Shown in pieces: positions 1 through 12,348 of a DNA stretch of 64,000 nt. Source of the stretch: Rhabdophis nuchalis (Eukaryota; Chordata; Lepidosauria; Squamata; Natricidae). The stretch is taken from assembly GCA_039707465.1 (NCBI GenBank), contig CM077647.1:49989110-50053109 (forward strand), read 5' to 3'. The number at the start of each line of letters is the position of its first letter. Position 1 is the stretch's first letter. A program made the position numbers and the translations under genes. Under the pieces are notes generated by a model, which was given only the letters and a program-made list of their open reading frames with translations, ran no database searches and had not been told where the DNA came from.

Positions 1-165
1 TTTATTGGGTTTTAATGGGTAGTAATTTTAATGTTCTTAAATTTTTAGTACAGGGTAGTTTAATTCGCTTTTGAGTGTATTGTATGTTTTTATATGGTTT
101 TTTAATTTTCTTGTACACCACCCCGAGTCCCTTCGGGGAGAGGGGGTGGTTTATAAATGTAATAA

Positions 166-243
<78 letters not shown>
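1..243 (+). mobile_element. L2-type LINE, 3' UTR and tail
   Basis: This is the 3' end of an L2-clade LINE. It matches the 3' UTRs of the longer L2 copies here, for example 47750-47960: an AT-rich leader with 'AGTACAGGGTA', then the GC-rich terminal block 'CACCCCGAGTCCCTTCGGGG', then 'ATAAATGTAATAAA' and a trinucleotide tail. No coding sequence remains in the window; the element enters from the left edge. An 88-codon reading frame here is only the tail read as poly-leucine. Confidence 0.8.
166..243. repeat. (ATT)n microsatellite
   Basis: About 26 uninterrupted ATT units directly behind the L2 3' terminal block. It is the expanded 3' tail of the LINE and probably length-variable. Confidence 0.95.
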
Positions 244-246
<3 letters not shown>

Positions 247-1379
247 CCAAGCGCAGTCATTATGCAGCGTTAATATCCATGTGCTCTATAGTCACCAGTG
301 GTCATTAATGAATAATTTCTTAATTCTAAAAACATAGTATTCATTGTGCATTCTTATTTTTTACTGGCATATAATTAGCCTGATAAGTTTCAAATCCAAT
401 TCCCATAATTCTAGCAGTATGGTAGTAATTGGCAGTCAAGTGGAAGGAGTGAACTATTACATTATCCACAGTGTGATCAGGATGATTATTTGAACAAATT
501 ATACTTCACCCTTCTATGTTTTAAACCACAGAAACATGCCCAGGAAATATGCATCTCACTAGATGAAAAAGGAACATTCCATATATTTCATTGTAGTAAA
601 GTGTTTTTGGAGATATTTTAATTTATCCAAAATTGAAATCATGCATAATGGTATAAGAGTTCTGTAAAAGATATAAGAATTTTGTAGCATGCTATTCAGC
701 AGTTTTTTCTTAATCTAATGCCCTCCTAGTGGGAGCTTTAGGAATTGCAGTCAAAGACCTTTGGATGATGGAAGTTGAGCAAGGCTATTAAAAAATTTAC
801 ATTCTAAAAAAAAAAGATGCTGCAAGACTAGAAATAGTAAATGCAAATGTAAATTTTCCTATTGTTTCATTCATGTTCTAGAGTCTCATATAAGATTCCT
901 ACATGCATCTTTTAAAAGAAGATGAAGGTATTAAAAATAGAATGGGAATAGTCAGGCAAAGTATACTGAACACTGAAACTAAAATTGTGGTAAATTTAGG
1001 TGTTACCACAAGGGGGCATGAACAGATGAAAGGCTTTACAAAAAATGCAATAATCTGGTGTAGATAGAGAATAAAAATACAGTGTGTTATCATTGGCTAC
1101 AGGATAATCTAGACTATAGACCAAGAGCAAATGCTACACATTCAATCACAATACCTGAGGCTATTTTTAAAAGTATATTTTTCAGATGAAAGTGCTTTAA
1201 GCAATGAAAACCTATATGGAAAATATAGTTGCCTCTAGGCAACATTCATTGAGTTACTTTCACACTAATAAGGATTTGCAAGGTCTCCATGTCCTCCTTC
1301 CTGAAAGCATTACTGAGCTAAAGCTTTTAATTTAATTTTTTTTAAACAAAAGCAATTACAGAAAAGTGCAAATCCAGTG
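244..1379. other. Unique AT-rich DNA, nothing recognised
   Basis: No convincing ORF, RNA gene or repeat family. Reading frames are short and carry no recognisable domain. Confidence 0.6.
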
Positions 1380-2000
1380 CATGACATTTAACACTTATTG
1401 GTGGCAGCCAAGCTGAGCTTAAATGAGGGGCCTTTTCGTCCAGAACAACAAGAGCCAAAAGGCCTTGTGTCATGGAGTAATGTAAGACACAATCTTGCTT
1501 GAAAATGCACAATGAATTGGGAAGGATTTATGTAATTAATTGACCAGTCTTAACCTGTTATCGTGATGTAAGGAATTTGGAACTCATTAATTTGGGCGCT
1601 GACAGATTTCATATTAGAGCTGGCAAATATGGATTGAGCTTCTTATTCATGTAGCAGCTGGAATTTCTATGACAGTGAGGATTAGTGAAGAAGACCTATT
1701 GCTGGAGTCAAACTGCCTCTTTGTAATCAGCAGCCCTGCTCTGCATTAACCGAATAATGGAAAAAATACAGCTGGGCGGTGCTGGGATGTGGGGAAGATT
1801 ATCCTGACTGCAGAGGAAAGGATGGCAGTTTTGCTCGCTCGGCTAATATTTATACTGAATGCTAGCTTTTGCAATAGAATGGAAATATTAATTGCAATAG
1901 TAAAGTGAAGGAAACTGGAGAAAAGAAAACAGAGAAAACCCCTCAAAGCTTCACCTTATTGCCAGGTTATTTTATTTTCATTATTTCAAAATGGGTTTTG
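1380..2000. promoter_or_regulatory. Possible conserved non-coding segment
   Basis: A repeat-free stretch with more balanced base composition than its surroundings and no coding potential, including short runs such as 'TAATTAATTG' and 'GGAATTTCTATGACAG'. This texture is common in vertebrate conserved non-coding elements. It is an impression from composition only; conservation cannot be tested here. Confidence 0.2.
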
Positions 2001-3169
2001 AGGTTACCTTTTTCAAAGAAGATATAACCATGGAAAACTATATGCATGGTTTATATATAGGTGGGCAGCCTTTCACTGAGTATAAGTAAGGGCTCACTAG
2101 CTCTTTTACCCCTCTTGGCTGAGGGTTACAAAGCCATGCCATGGGAAGAAGCTCGGGAAGAGAGATAAAATCTTTACCTCGAACTCATTTTAAAACATTA
2201 GAATGAAACAGCCTTAAGAGTTGAAAATTGCAACTCTTAAATAGCACTGACAGTAAATTACAGAGCTGAATTTTCGCAGCAAATCAAATCCACTGAATAG
2301 TTCCACGCCCTACAAATGGGCACTAGGGGAAAGGCCTGTTGTACATTTTCTGTGGGTTTCCAATAGTGAATTGTGATTGTGATAGTATGAAAATTGTTTT
2401 ATGAAAAATACCATGAGATCATTACCAAAATAATTGAAGAACTATTTTCCAGTTCCCTTTCCCCCCTCTTTCCTAATCATGTGCACCTCTGATCCTTCAA
2501 CTGTTTCAAATATTGTGCATTTTGTGCTCTTATACCACTCAGAGTATGAACCATATTTATGTCCTTTCTTTCTAAAGCCAGTAGAAGACAATTAGAAGAA
2601 TGGAACCTTAGACCTCATTGAGGAAATGGATTTAAAGCAGATTCATGGCTCAGAACACATCAGTTCATCAGTCACTAGGACAATCTGTCATGTCTGTTCA
2701 TGCTTGTTTCTGAGTAGAAATCAGTTTCTTTCAGACTGACCCTACTCTTGGGTTGAGTAAAACATAGGTGACATGGAAAGAAAAATGAATGCTACAATTT
2801 TGAAGGAAAAGCAGAATTTAAATGTAAAAAGAAAATAAAACAAGAACACGTTAGATTCTGCCTTACTGCTTTTGCATATCTGTCTGTATACATGCAAATC
2901 GTATTGAAAATCAAACATGCATAAAGCTTAAAAATAGTGTTCTTAATAGCTGGGTTCATACATTTTACTAGCCATATTGAGATATCTTTGATTCTGACTG
3001 TGCTATGTGACCTTAAACATTGTAGTTTATAATCCATGGTGTATAGTTTAACCAGTTGTGTAAATCCAATCAATCTAAGAATAGTAAAGAACAATGTGGC
3101 AGATGTGAATCTTAGGCAAGTACATTGAAGGTATAACTGCAGATTAGGTGAAGCCTGGCTTAAAAACAG
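2001..3169. other. Unique AT-rich DNA, nothing recognised
   Basis: No gene or repeat family recognised. Short reading frames at 2792-3094 (reverse) show no domain. Confidence 0.6.
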
Positions 3170-3700
3170 TAACTATAAAAGGGATCTTGGAGTCCTAGTA
3201 AGATGATCACTTAAATATGAGCCAGCAGTATGCGGCAGCAGCCAAAAAGAAGCAAATGCAGTTCTTGGTTGCATAGACAGGCATAAAGATTACGTGAAGT
3301 TAGTACCACTTTATGAAACCTTAGTAAGAAAACACCTGGAATTCATTCAGTTTTAGTTACCACATTACAAATAAGATACTGAGACTTAGAAAAAGTGTAG
3401 AGAATAACAAATAAGATGATTAAGAGCATGGAGACTAAAACACAGTATTTGAGGGGCTGCCACAAAGGAGAGGTCAACTTATTGTCCATAGCATCAGTAG
3501 GCAAAACAAGAAATGATGGAAACTAACCAAGGAGAGAAGCAACCTAGTATTAAGGAGAAACTTTCTAAGTGTGAACAATTAACCAGTGGAACAGCTTGCC
3601 TTCAGAAGTTGTGGATTAATCTCCATGTAAGAAAATTTAGACATTTGGATTGCTGGAATAATAGCTGAAAATTATGTGTATTTGGGAATAATGCAGCTGA
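3170..3700 (+). mobile_element. CR1 LINE fragment, reverse transcriptase C-terminus and 3' UTR
   Basis: Forward translation in broken frames gives CR1 C-terminal signatures: 'KRDLGVLV', 'AVLGCIDR', 'LVPLYETLVRKHLEF', then pieces equivalent to the conserved tail of the CR1 pol protein. It parallels the reverse-strand CR1 at 40505-41150 in order ('VLGCI-R-I', 'LYNALVRPHLEY', 'RGC-KE'). Frameshifts and stops are frequent, so this is an old dead copy. It is 5'-truncated, as usual for CR1. Confidence 0.75.
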
Positions 3701-3775
3701 AGAATTTAAGACAACCAAAGGAATTTTGATGTCGGAAACATAAATATGTAAATAAACAAACACATTAGGTACAGA

Positions 3776-3985
3776 AATTCTCAGTCATCCAGGTCAAGGT
3801 TGTTCCAAAGCTGCTTTTCAAAAGTCAACTGCACTGCGTTGTTTATTTTCCTTGAGAATTGAACTGAGAACTGAAGAAGCTTCTTGGATGAGAAATGAAA
3901 CATTTTCAAGGAAAAACCTCCAAGAAAAAAAGAAAACCCTTTTGAAAAGCATCTTTGGTTGGAAGTAAAGGTTTTGGTTCTTTTT
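3776..3985. repeat. Palindromic interspersed repeat, degenerate
   Basis: Imperfect inverted repeat. The left arm holds 'CCAAAGCTGCTTTTCAAAAG' (about 3804-3823); the right arm holds the complement of nearly the same sequence near 3940-3957. The centre contains 'GAACTGAAGAAGCTTCTTGG'. From memory this resembles a palindromic repeat common in squamate genomes, possibly linked to Penelope-like elements, but I cannot prove the family. The left arm has lost part of its length relative to the right. A 135-codon reverse frame across it is incidental. Confidence 0.5.
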
Positions 3986-4430
3986 TTTAATCCATTGTGC
4001 ATTGAACCATGCATCTGAATCAAGATGTGATCAGCTGTCTTGATGAAAAATAAATTAATCTCTGCAGTCTTTGTGTACATATTACAATATTTTGGATCCA
4101 TACCTCTAATAAGAATGATCCTATTTGAGGAATTAACATATAACTTCTCCAGAAAACCGTAAGCTGATAAAGGCTTAAGAAAATGCATGCTTTTTGCATT
4201 CCAGGTTTTCTGTCTATTTGCTAGAAACTATTAAACAACCTTAGGTTTATACTTCTGCATAGTTCTTAATTCATATTATCAAGTTAATACTTTCAAAAGA
4301 TGGGCACTTTTTGTCTCCCATTAATTGATTAATTTTTACTCTTAGAAAACTAATTCAAGATTATTTTTGCATGCATTAAAATGTCTTGGGACCCAAACCT
4401 TTGATACAAAATTATACAAGGTTGTATATA
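3986..4430. other. Unique AT-rich DNA, nothing recognised
   Basis: No coding sequence or repeat recognised between the palindromic repeat and the Tc1-type element. Confidence 0.6.
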
Positions 4431-4970
4431 CACTATATTGCCAAAAGTATTTGCTCACCTGCCTTTACTTATGAACTTACAGTAAGTGACATCCCATTCC
4501 TAATCCATAGGGTTCAATATGACGTTGGTCCACTGTGCACTGTTCTTGAGCCAATCTGAAGGCCACATGAAGTTTGGAGGTCTGTAGCGATTGACTCAGC
4601 AGAACGTTGGTGACCTCTTTGCACTATGGCCCCTCAGCATCCGCTGACCCCGCTTCATCCGTTTACATGGCCTACCACTTCGTGGCTCAGTTGCTGTCGT
4701 TCTCAAATACTTCCACGTTCTTATAATACAGCTGACAGTTGACTGGAATATTTAGGTGTGAGGAAATTTCACGACTGGATTTGTTGCACAGGTGGCATCC
4801 TATCACAGTTCCACGCTGAGCTCCTTAGAGTGACCCATTCATTCACAAATGTTTGTAAAAACAGTCTGCATGCCTAGGTACTTGATTTTATACATCTATG
4901 GCCATGGAAGTGATTGGAACGCCTGATTGATTATTTGGATGGGTGAGCAAATACTTTTGGCAATATAGTG
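4431..4970. mobile_element. Internally deleted Tc1/mariner transposon with TA target duplication
   Basis: The left end begins 'CACTATATTGCCAAAAGTAT' and the right end is its complement, ending 'GGCAATATAGTG'. TA dinucleotides at 4429-4430 and 4971-4972 are the duplicated Tc1/mariner target. At 540 bp it is about a third of an autonomous Tc1 element, and no transposase reading frame survives. Segments behind the ends ('TGACATCCCATTCCTAATCC' on the left, 'GGCCATGGAAGTGATTGGAA' on the right) match what I remember of a Tc1 family widespread in fishes and found in other vertebrates. It moved by cut-and-paste using transposase supplied from elsewhere. Confidence 0.88.
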
Positions 4971-4972
4971 TA

Positions 4973-7900
4973 CTTACCTTTTCTGGTAAATATCTTGTTT
5001 TGATGCGGCAGATTATCAAAGGCAAGTTATTCAGTAGAAAGGGAGACAAACTTCTGATAGTTGAACTCTTATTATGGAAGGCATTCACCTGGAACTCTCA
5101 CTGCAGAACTTTGAACACCAGGCAATTTAACTGACCCAAGTGTTATAAATTACTTAATGTCCCACTCTTCTGAAGAATAAATGTTTATTGCTATTTTATG
5201 AATATATAATGACAAAAATTTTCACTGCACTTCATCCTGAAATTGTAATATGGCAAGGGGTGACATATAAATGTTTTCAGTAAATAAATAGGTCTTCAGA
5301 AAAGCAACAATTTTGTAAATGGAAGGAAAGATTATTTTGTGGTTTGTGTCTATCAGTTCTTCTCCAATTTTCAGTAGTCTGGGGGAGCAACTCCCAGAAT
5401 TTTTGGTTAAGAATCTTTGAGGCTATAGTTCCAAAATACCATGCGAGCTGGGAAGATTGCTCTAGACTTGAGCAGTCAACATTAGGTCCCAGATACCATA
5501 ATGGATTAAAATCCACATTATCTCTAGGAAGAAGGGTCAATGGTCTGGAATGATTCATGTTATAGCCCAACAATATTTGGGAAAATAAGACTGAGAATTA
5601 CTGTTCCAAGCAATAGAAAATGCTCTAGGCTGTAAAAATAATTTGATGAATAAAGGTCATCCCCTACAGATTTGGACTCTTGGATTTGGCATTTCTCGCT
5701 TCTCAGCTTGAATCCTTTATTGGCAGGTAGTGTAGATAAGTTACTATGACATTTACATATCTGACTACCTCCTACTTAGAGGTCACACTCCTGTTAATTC
5801 TCACAATAGCTCATCTTTGTGCTGATAATCTTTTTATAACTGTAAATAAAATAGCATAGAAAAGGCTGCATGCTAAGGTCTAGCACTTCAGCAAAAATAC
5901 AATACTTTGTAAGGCAAGATAAGGAAAACCTGCAATTTTTGTACCTCATTTTGTATACCAGCTTATAAAAGTATTCATTAATTCTAATAATGGTTCAAGT
6001 TTTTCATTAAATGATATTATTTTTTGTTTGTCCATCTCCAGACCGAACATTTTAACAAGTAACTATATTCATTGGATGCTATAATATCATCCAATTGTGT
6101 AGTTTGATTATACAACACTGATGGCCAGAATTTCAGCATCAGAATTTCAGATATAAAGATCTGACTCTAAGAGTGGTTTTTGTATTTGTATATGAATATG
6201 AAGAAAACTTTTACACAACCAGGAGCAGACTAAAGAAATTATTCTAGTTCATAAAGTGTCAAAATAGCTACTACATGATTAGACAAGAATGTCTACTAAT
6301 CTGGTTCTATAGATCTTTTCTAAACTTGATCCCCTTGAGGTCATTGGATCTTGGGCTTGTATAACCAGGTGCAAGATTGCAACCATTGCTTGTAAATCTG
6401 GTTCACAGCTGTGTACTGTAAATAATGCAAACCAACTCCTCAGGACTGCTGGCCATGGGATTATGAGCTGATTCTCCCTCCTGATTAATTTCTTGTTCCA
6501 AGTTGCCAACTGTGCAATTTTATCCAGAGATGTCAGCTGCTTCCTTGCTTTGCCTCTATTGCCTCCATTTTTACACTATAAAGAATTAACTGTTGGGGTG
6601 CTGTCATCTGCCTTGTACAACATATATTGCAGCATGAAGGAAAATTTTTAACAAGACCTCAAAGGGGTTTCCTGACATGTTTAGTTGAAAGGTTTCCTAC
6701 AAAACAAAAAAGGAAGCTCCCTGGAGGCAACAGGAAGAAAAAACCTTATTGTTGAGAAAGACTGTGCTACTCCATTTTATTGTGTATATGTCACCATAGT
6801 ATAGCTCTTGCATGAGTCTGATAGGCTGTTCTCTTGTCTTTCCATCTTTTCCCCCCACAGCTGGTACCTGTTGAACATTTTCATTTTTGACTTCTTACTA
6901 GAGTTTTAGGGTTCCCATGAATTGGCTCCTGTTGAATTGAATACTCTGATATTCATTTGACTGACTTGAAGTTTGCTTTGTATACAGTATAAAGAGGATA
7001 AATTCCATTTGCCTAACCGTTCAAATATTTGCAAAAAAATTATTGAATGGGAAGGGAGACATGAATCAAGTCATGAATACTGTGCAGTGGTTCTGCTGTA
7101 CCAACTACCTTAAATTGTACCAATTTTGCATTTTATTTGTTTGAATTTTGCCCTAAGATATTGCACAAATTCAGCCTTTATGGTTTATAAAGTAATATGT
7201 ATAAATTTAGTTGGCTATAACTTATTCAGTAAACTATGACTAAAAGAAATCATGGGTATGTGGACAATTCCCACTTTGTGTATAAGAACCTGCATACATG
7301 CATGTAACTTGGGATGACATTTCAGTGTTCAAGTGGGTATGCCTTCTTCCCGCCTTTGATTTGCAGCCCTTTCTTCTGATCCCCAGGGTCCAATGCCTCC
7401 TTGCTTCACAGGATAGTTAGCATTCGTATAGTACTTCATAATGTTCAAAGAGTTTAAGAGTCATTTATTTCATTTCAAAAAAAATGAAGCTTTTACTTCA
7501 AGTTCATAGCTCAGACTTTAACTGCTACATTCTACCACATTTCATAGTCCCAGGGAGAGAAATGCTTAAAAGGGTTACTTAAATTAGGTCTTCTTCATCT
7601 GATTGCCAAACAACCTGATTATCATAAGATGGACAAAGAGGTAGGAGATTTCTGCTCCTTCCAACTTCTGACAGTTCAGGTAATAGATAATGTCCCTCTT
7701 TATGTTTAATTCTGTTACTGGAAAAATGTGGTTTGTTCAGTTGAATCAAATTGTCAGCATAGAAATATAATTCAAGGAAAGCATTCATCATAATATGGAC
7801 TATTTGATTCTTATTTATACATATAATTATTACTAGACCAGGTGACTTGATTGATTGCAGGCTTAGTAAATTAGTAAATGCATAGTGTTATCTTTTGAGA

Positions 7901-8747
7901 CAATCAAAATATTTTAAGTCTTCAAAATAGACTGGTCCTATGAGATAAATACATACAAAAATGATGTAAGATCATTTACAAGATATTACATTAGCTATTT
8001 TGTAGAAATTCATAGATGAATATACAATTTTCAGGTCGTGCCCTAATGAATTGTTCTGTAGCACCTGTTAACCATAAATTATCCATTCGGTTTCTGTTTG
8101 TACAATTGATTCGCTGAGTACAGCAACAGTATTTCAAAAATTTGATGGCTACTGCTGGTACTTAAGGATGCATATTTTTTTTCATTTTGTCTAGGCAAAA
8201 TCTGAAATGTAATTGTTTTTGCTGTGACTTTGTAATATCACATACTCTTTGAAGATAGTTTTATCTTTACTGATAAATGTTTATATAGGAAAAGATATAT
8301 TTGGTTATTTTTGTCATGAGAACATTTTGATTTGCCAAGCATATATGTGTATGCAGACAGGAAAGATATTGCATAAAGGAAAATAACCCCCCCCCCACCC
8401 TTTGTATCAGCAATATTAAGTTTTGTAATGGGTTACTTCTACATCAGTCCCAAATCAAGGTCTAAGTCAGCTATGGAACTGGTAGGCCAAGGTGAAGAAC
8501 ATGTTACTCTCTGGGTAATGCTCATCATCTCTTATAATAGCCAGGTTGGATAGGACTGGCATGGACAGGCACAGATTCTCCACTCACAATAATTGCTGAT
8601 TTATACCCTGCAATGATGGGTCATACTGTCACTGCTCCAACTAGAAATGAGAATGAACTACCATTTTACATTGTTTGAGATTAACGCTACACCGAGTTCT
8701 TTAAAGTTCTCTGGAAATTTTAAATTTGAAGTGGGGTACCATTAAGT
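4973..8747. other. Unique AT-rich DNA, nothing recognised
   Basis: About 3.8 kb without a recognisable gene, RNA or repeat family. It contains a short C-run near 8387-8398. Reading frames of up to 98 codons (for example 5277-5573 reverse) show no domain and have overlapping opposite-strand frames, as expected by chance. Confidence 0.55.
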
Positions 8748-9084
8748 CAGTGCTTCTCAATTATTTTCTGTCATGCCCCCCCTAGGAAGAAGAAAACATT
8801 TCGCGCCCCCCGCGCGACTGTAAATAGTATCATTTGTCTATAAAATTGTTATAAGTACACCTCTGCATAACACTGTATCCTTATTAACGTATAAGAGAAT
8901 AAAAAAAGAAAGAAATGTGGATCAATTTACAACAAAGAATAGCTTTATTAACTGTAGCAGAAAAGATTTAAAGTGCATTAGAAATTTTTAAAAAATTAAA
9001 TCCTTTGCCGAGGTCAAACGCGCCCCCCTTTACGGAGCCTCGCACCCCCCCTGGGGGGCCCGCCCCACTATTTGAGAAGCACTG
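8748..9084. mobile_element. Non-autonomous hAT transposon with 8-bp target duplication
   Basis: Terminal inverted repeats 'CAGTGCTTCTCAA' and 'TTTGAGAAGCACTG' bound a 337-bp element. The 8-bp target CATTAAGT is present intact at 8740-8747 and 9085-9092, which is diagnostic for hAT insertion. C-rich and G-rich blocks follow the ends inside. There is no transposase, so it was mobilised in trans. The perfect target duplication indicates a moderately young insertion. Confidence 0.92.
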
Positions 9085-9308
9085 CATTAAGTCAAGGTAA
9101 CTGAGATAGTCAATTTGTCCAGTGACAGAAAATAAGCCCACAACATTGAGAGAGAATCAGGAAACATGTACTTATTAAGTCCCCTTCATATGATTAAAAA
9201 TAAAGTAGCTCAATATCTGATTTGTTAAACCCATACCAATATTTCATCACCTATATCTGTTAATAGAAAGTGATTCTCATGTAGTTCTATACAAGTCTAG
9301 GTGTATTC

Positions 9309-9952
9309 CAGGGATGTGAACCTTTTTCACCTTGGATGCCGAAAACATGTGCATGTATGCTATCGTGCATTCTCATGTGCCCACCCCCATAATTTAATGC
9401 CCCTTGTGCGGTGCCCCTGTGCATGTGTGTGTGAGACATGCACGCACGACTTTTTTGGAGCCTTAGGAGGGAGAAAATGGCTTCCCCCACCCCCCAGAGG
9501 CCCTCTGGAGTCTGGAAACAGCTCATTTTCTGACTTCTGGTGGGCCTGGTACGTCTGTTTTCTTCCCTCCCTAGGCTCCAGAGGCTTTTATAGTAGTATG
9601 AGGAGGGTGCAAAATGGTCCAACACACAAACCGGAATTCGGGAAGGGACTTCTGGGTTGCCTGATGGGCCGTTTTTCTTCCTCTGGAGGCTTTAGGAGGC
9701 TTCCCTGAAGCCTCTAGAAGGCAAAAAACAGCCCAGCGCACAAATCGGAAGTCCATTCCCGAACTTCCGCTTTGCGCATTGAATGGCTTTTCGCTCTCCA
9801 GAGCTTCAGGGAAGCCTCTGGAAGATGAAAAATGGCCAACAATCAAGGCCAAAAATTAGCTGGCCAGTGCATGCATGCACACTGGGGCTGATAGGGAAAC
9901 ACCTTGTGTGACCTCGGAAATGGGTCTGCATGCCACAGGTTTGCCATCACGG
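9309..9952. mobile_element. hAT-like non-autonomous element
   Basis: The left end 'CAGGGATGTGAACC' and right end 'GGTTTGCCATCACGG' form imperfect inverted repeats. Flanking octamers GTGTATTC (9301-9308) and GTCTATTC (9953-9960) match at seven of eight positions and fit a decayed hAT target duplication. The interior is GC-richer than the surroundings and contains repeated 'CTCTGGAGGC'-type segments in both orientations. Reading frames of 112 and 135 codons on opposite strands reflect this composition and do not resemble a transposase. Confidence 0.65.
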
Positions 9953-9960
9953 GTCTATTC

Positions 9961-11661
9961 AGTATCTATATCTACATCTTTCATCTGCAGTGGCGAAACA
10001 ATAGCTGCTATTATATTTTTCACCCTGAACTTAATCCAATCTGCAACCAAGCTTACATTCAGAAGAACAGAATGCCACAGAAATTCTGTAGAAAAATTAT
10101 CAAAGAAAAGTAAAGTAGATTCTGATAGGATAACAGTTATTGTATATGTATTCAAATCTCTTTAATGCTTGACAAAAAAAATATTTTCTTTTCCTTCTCT
10201 ATGCTAATTGTCCCTTTCTGAATCTTCAACAGCAATGCTTACTGCCTGATTGTTCCATGGATGTCCGTTTTGAATCAACTCATACATTATTAATCATACA
10301 TGTGTAGGTCAAAGACTACTAACCTTGGCAATCACACCCTAATAACAATATTCTCCCTTTAGCATTAGAAAGAAAAGTTGGGAGTAATCAATAGTCAATA
10401 TCCAAAACACATCCTGTTCAGAGACAGTACAGTACATGCACTCAAGAGGATGGGCTGTAGAAAAGGGTGGACTGAGAGTAGTGCTGACACCCAGATGTTT
10501 ACAAAACCTGTCAAGCGTGCATTAATTTTATGAGATGAATAATGTGGCAACTTATGAATTTTTAACATCTTTTAAGTGGTGAGACTATAGGATGCTATAG
10601 GCAAAAGTAAATTTGATCAAACATGAGATTATTTCTTATCAAATGAAAATATTGAATAATATAATAATAGTATTTAAGCATGAATTTAGGTCAATATTAT
10701 ATATTATGATAATAAAACAATATTTTAGTTTTCCTGGGATGTTTTTTAAAGTAGGTAATTTAATAAATTTGAAAATTTAATACTAAGAAAAATGGAATGA
10801 TTTTCTGAATTCTCTAATATAAATAAACTGTAATTATTATAGTGATAGCAGTTATGATTCTTCACAGCGGTATTCAAAATCTTGAAAGCTATTTCTAATT
10901 TTGTAAAATTATGAGCATTCTAAATTCGTAAAGAGCTGGAGAGAGTCCATTAACAAATCAGTACTTTTTGATTGGGCCATGGGACTAATTGTTTTGGGTT
11001 GAGGGAAAAACTTAGTTTTAATTAGATGAAAGCCAAGGGGCCCTTCAGAGTAGGTTTTCACCAGATATGTGCCAATTTGATATTTCCAATACAGCTATTC
11101 TTTGAGGAATCCACTTGCGTCGGTGTTTTGCTTGCAATGGATCAATTACTTGCAACCCTGACAGCATTAGCTATAGCTTCTACCCTTCAAGAAGTTTGTG
11201 TGTGTGTGTGTGTGTGTGTGTACATATGTTACGTGAATAGATTACACATGTATGTTAAGTTGTACATGTCTTAGTTTTCCTTTCTACTCCTCACTATAGT
11301 CTCATCTGTAGCTTGTAGAGAGTCATTTTGGCTCTTGGACCAAAACATGCTATCTACACTTGCCAGTATAAAAGACCAATTCAGAAAAGCACAGTGGATA
11401 TAGAAAGTCCACCCATCACTTTTAAAATACCAGGTATTTGACATGTAAAAAAATCAGACCAAGATAAAATATTTTTTTACGCCTAAGCTATACTGAATTG
11501 GTTGTGTAGACATTTTATATCCATTGTTGAAGATAGGAATCTATTCCTAACAAGCTACTGTAATTCAGATTAAATATGCAATAAATACCAATCAAGAATT
11601 GTGAACATTCACAAGGTGTCCTATATGCATTATCTGCATTAAATCTTAGACATGCACACAT
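9961..11661. other. Unique AT-rich DNA with a (TG)n tract
   Basis: No gene recognised. A simple (TG)n microsatellite lies at about 11195-11222. The rest is AT-rich without clear repeat families. Confidence 0.55.
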
Positions 11662-12348
11662 ATAATAATAATTTAATTTATTCTATTTATAAACCGCCCC
11701 CTCTCCCCAAAGGGACTCGGGGCAGTGTACAGAAAAATTAAAAACCATCTAAAAACATACAATACACACAAATTAAAAACGAATTAAACTACCCTGTACA
11801 AAATTTAAAAACCATTAAAATTACCACCCATTAAAACCCAATAAACAATTTGAGAAAACAGACTGGGGCGAGAAGCGTAGATTAGGCCAAGCCGGCCTGA
11901 TGAAACAAATAGGTTTTTACTTTTTGGCGGAAGGCGCGGAGGTCCTTAGTCGTTCTGATATCCGGGGGTAGGTCATTCCAGAGGGTCGGGCCCATCACAG
12001 AGAAGGCCCTTCCCCTGGGCGTCACCCGCTGGCACTGCCTGGTGGACGGCACCCGGAGAAGTCCCTCTCTGTGAGCGAATCGGCCGAAGAGATGTATGGG
12101 GCAGGATACGATCCCGCAAATAACTAGGTCCTGTGCCATGGAGCGCTTTAAAGATGATAATCAACACCTTGAAACACACCCGAAAGACCACAGGCAGTCA
12201 GTGCAGCTCGCGCAGGAGTGGTGTTACATGGGAGTATCTAGTGACTCCCATTACTGCCTGCACGGCCGCGTTCTGAACCAGCTGTAGTCTCCGGGTGCAT
12301 CTCAAGGGGAGCCCCATGTAGAGAGCATTACAGTAGTCCAGACGAGAT
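11662..12348 (-). mobile_element. 5'-truncated L2 LINE (C-terminal RT and 3' UTR)
   Basis: Reverse-strand L2 fragment. It begins at the 3' tail (TAATAATAATT), passes through the GC-rich terminal block and AT-rich UTR, and reaches the end of the pol reading frame near 11882. Reverse translation gives 'VFRVCFKVLIIIFKALHGTG', 'GPTLWNDLPPDIRTTKDLRA' and 'TYLFHQAGLA', the same C-terminal tail as the longer L2 at 26325. A frameshift separates the two overlapping frames. The 5' truncation is at the 'CTACTGTAATGCTCTCTAC' segment, typical of incomplete target-primed reverse transcription. Confidence 0.9.

Noticed and set aside
71..337. 88-codon frame with a long leucine run
   Set aside because: It is the (ATT)n tail of an L2 LINE, not a signal or membrane peptide.
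3860..3905. GGATGAG...GAAAC motif resembling a hammerhead core
   Set aside because: The invariant CUGANGA is not met (GGATGAG lacks the required C3-U4-G5-A6 series) and no stem I or stem III can be drawn.
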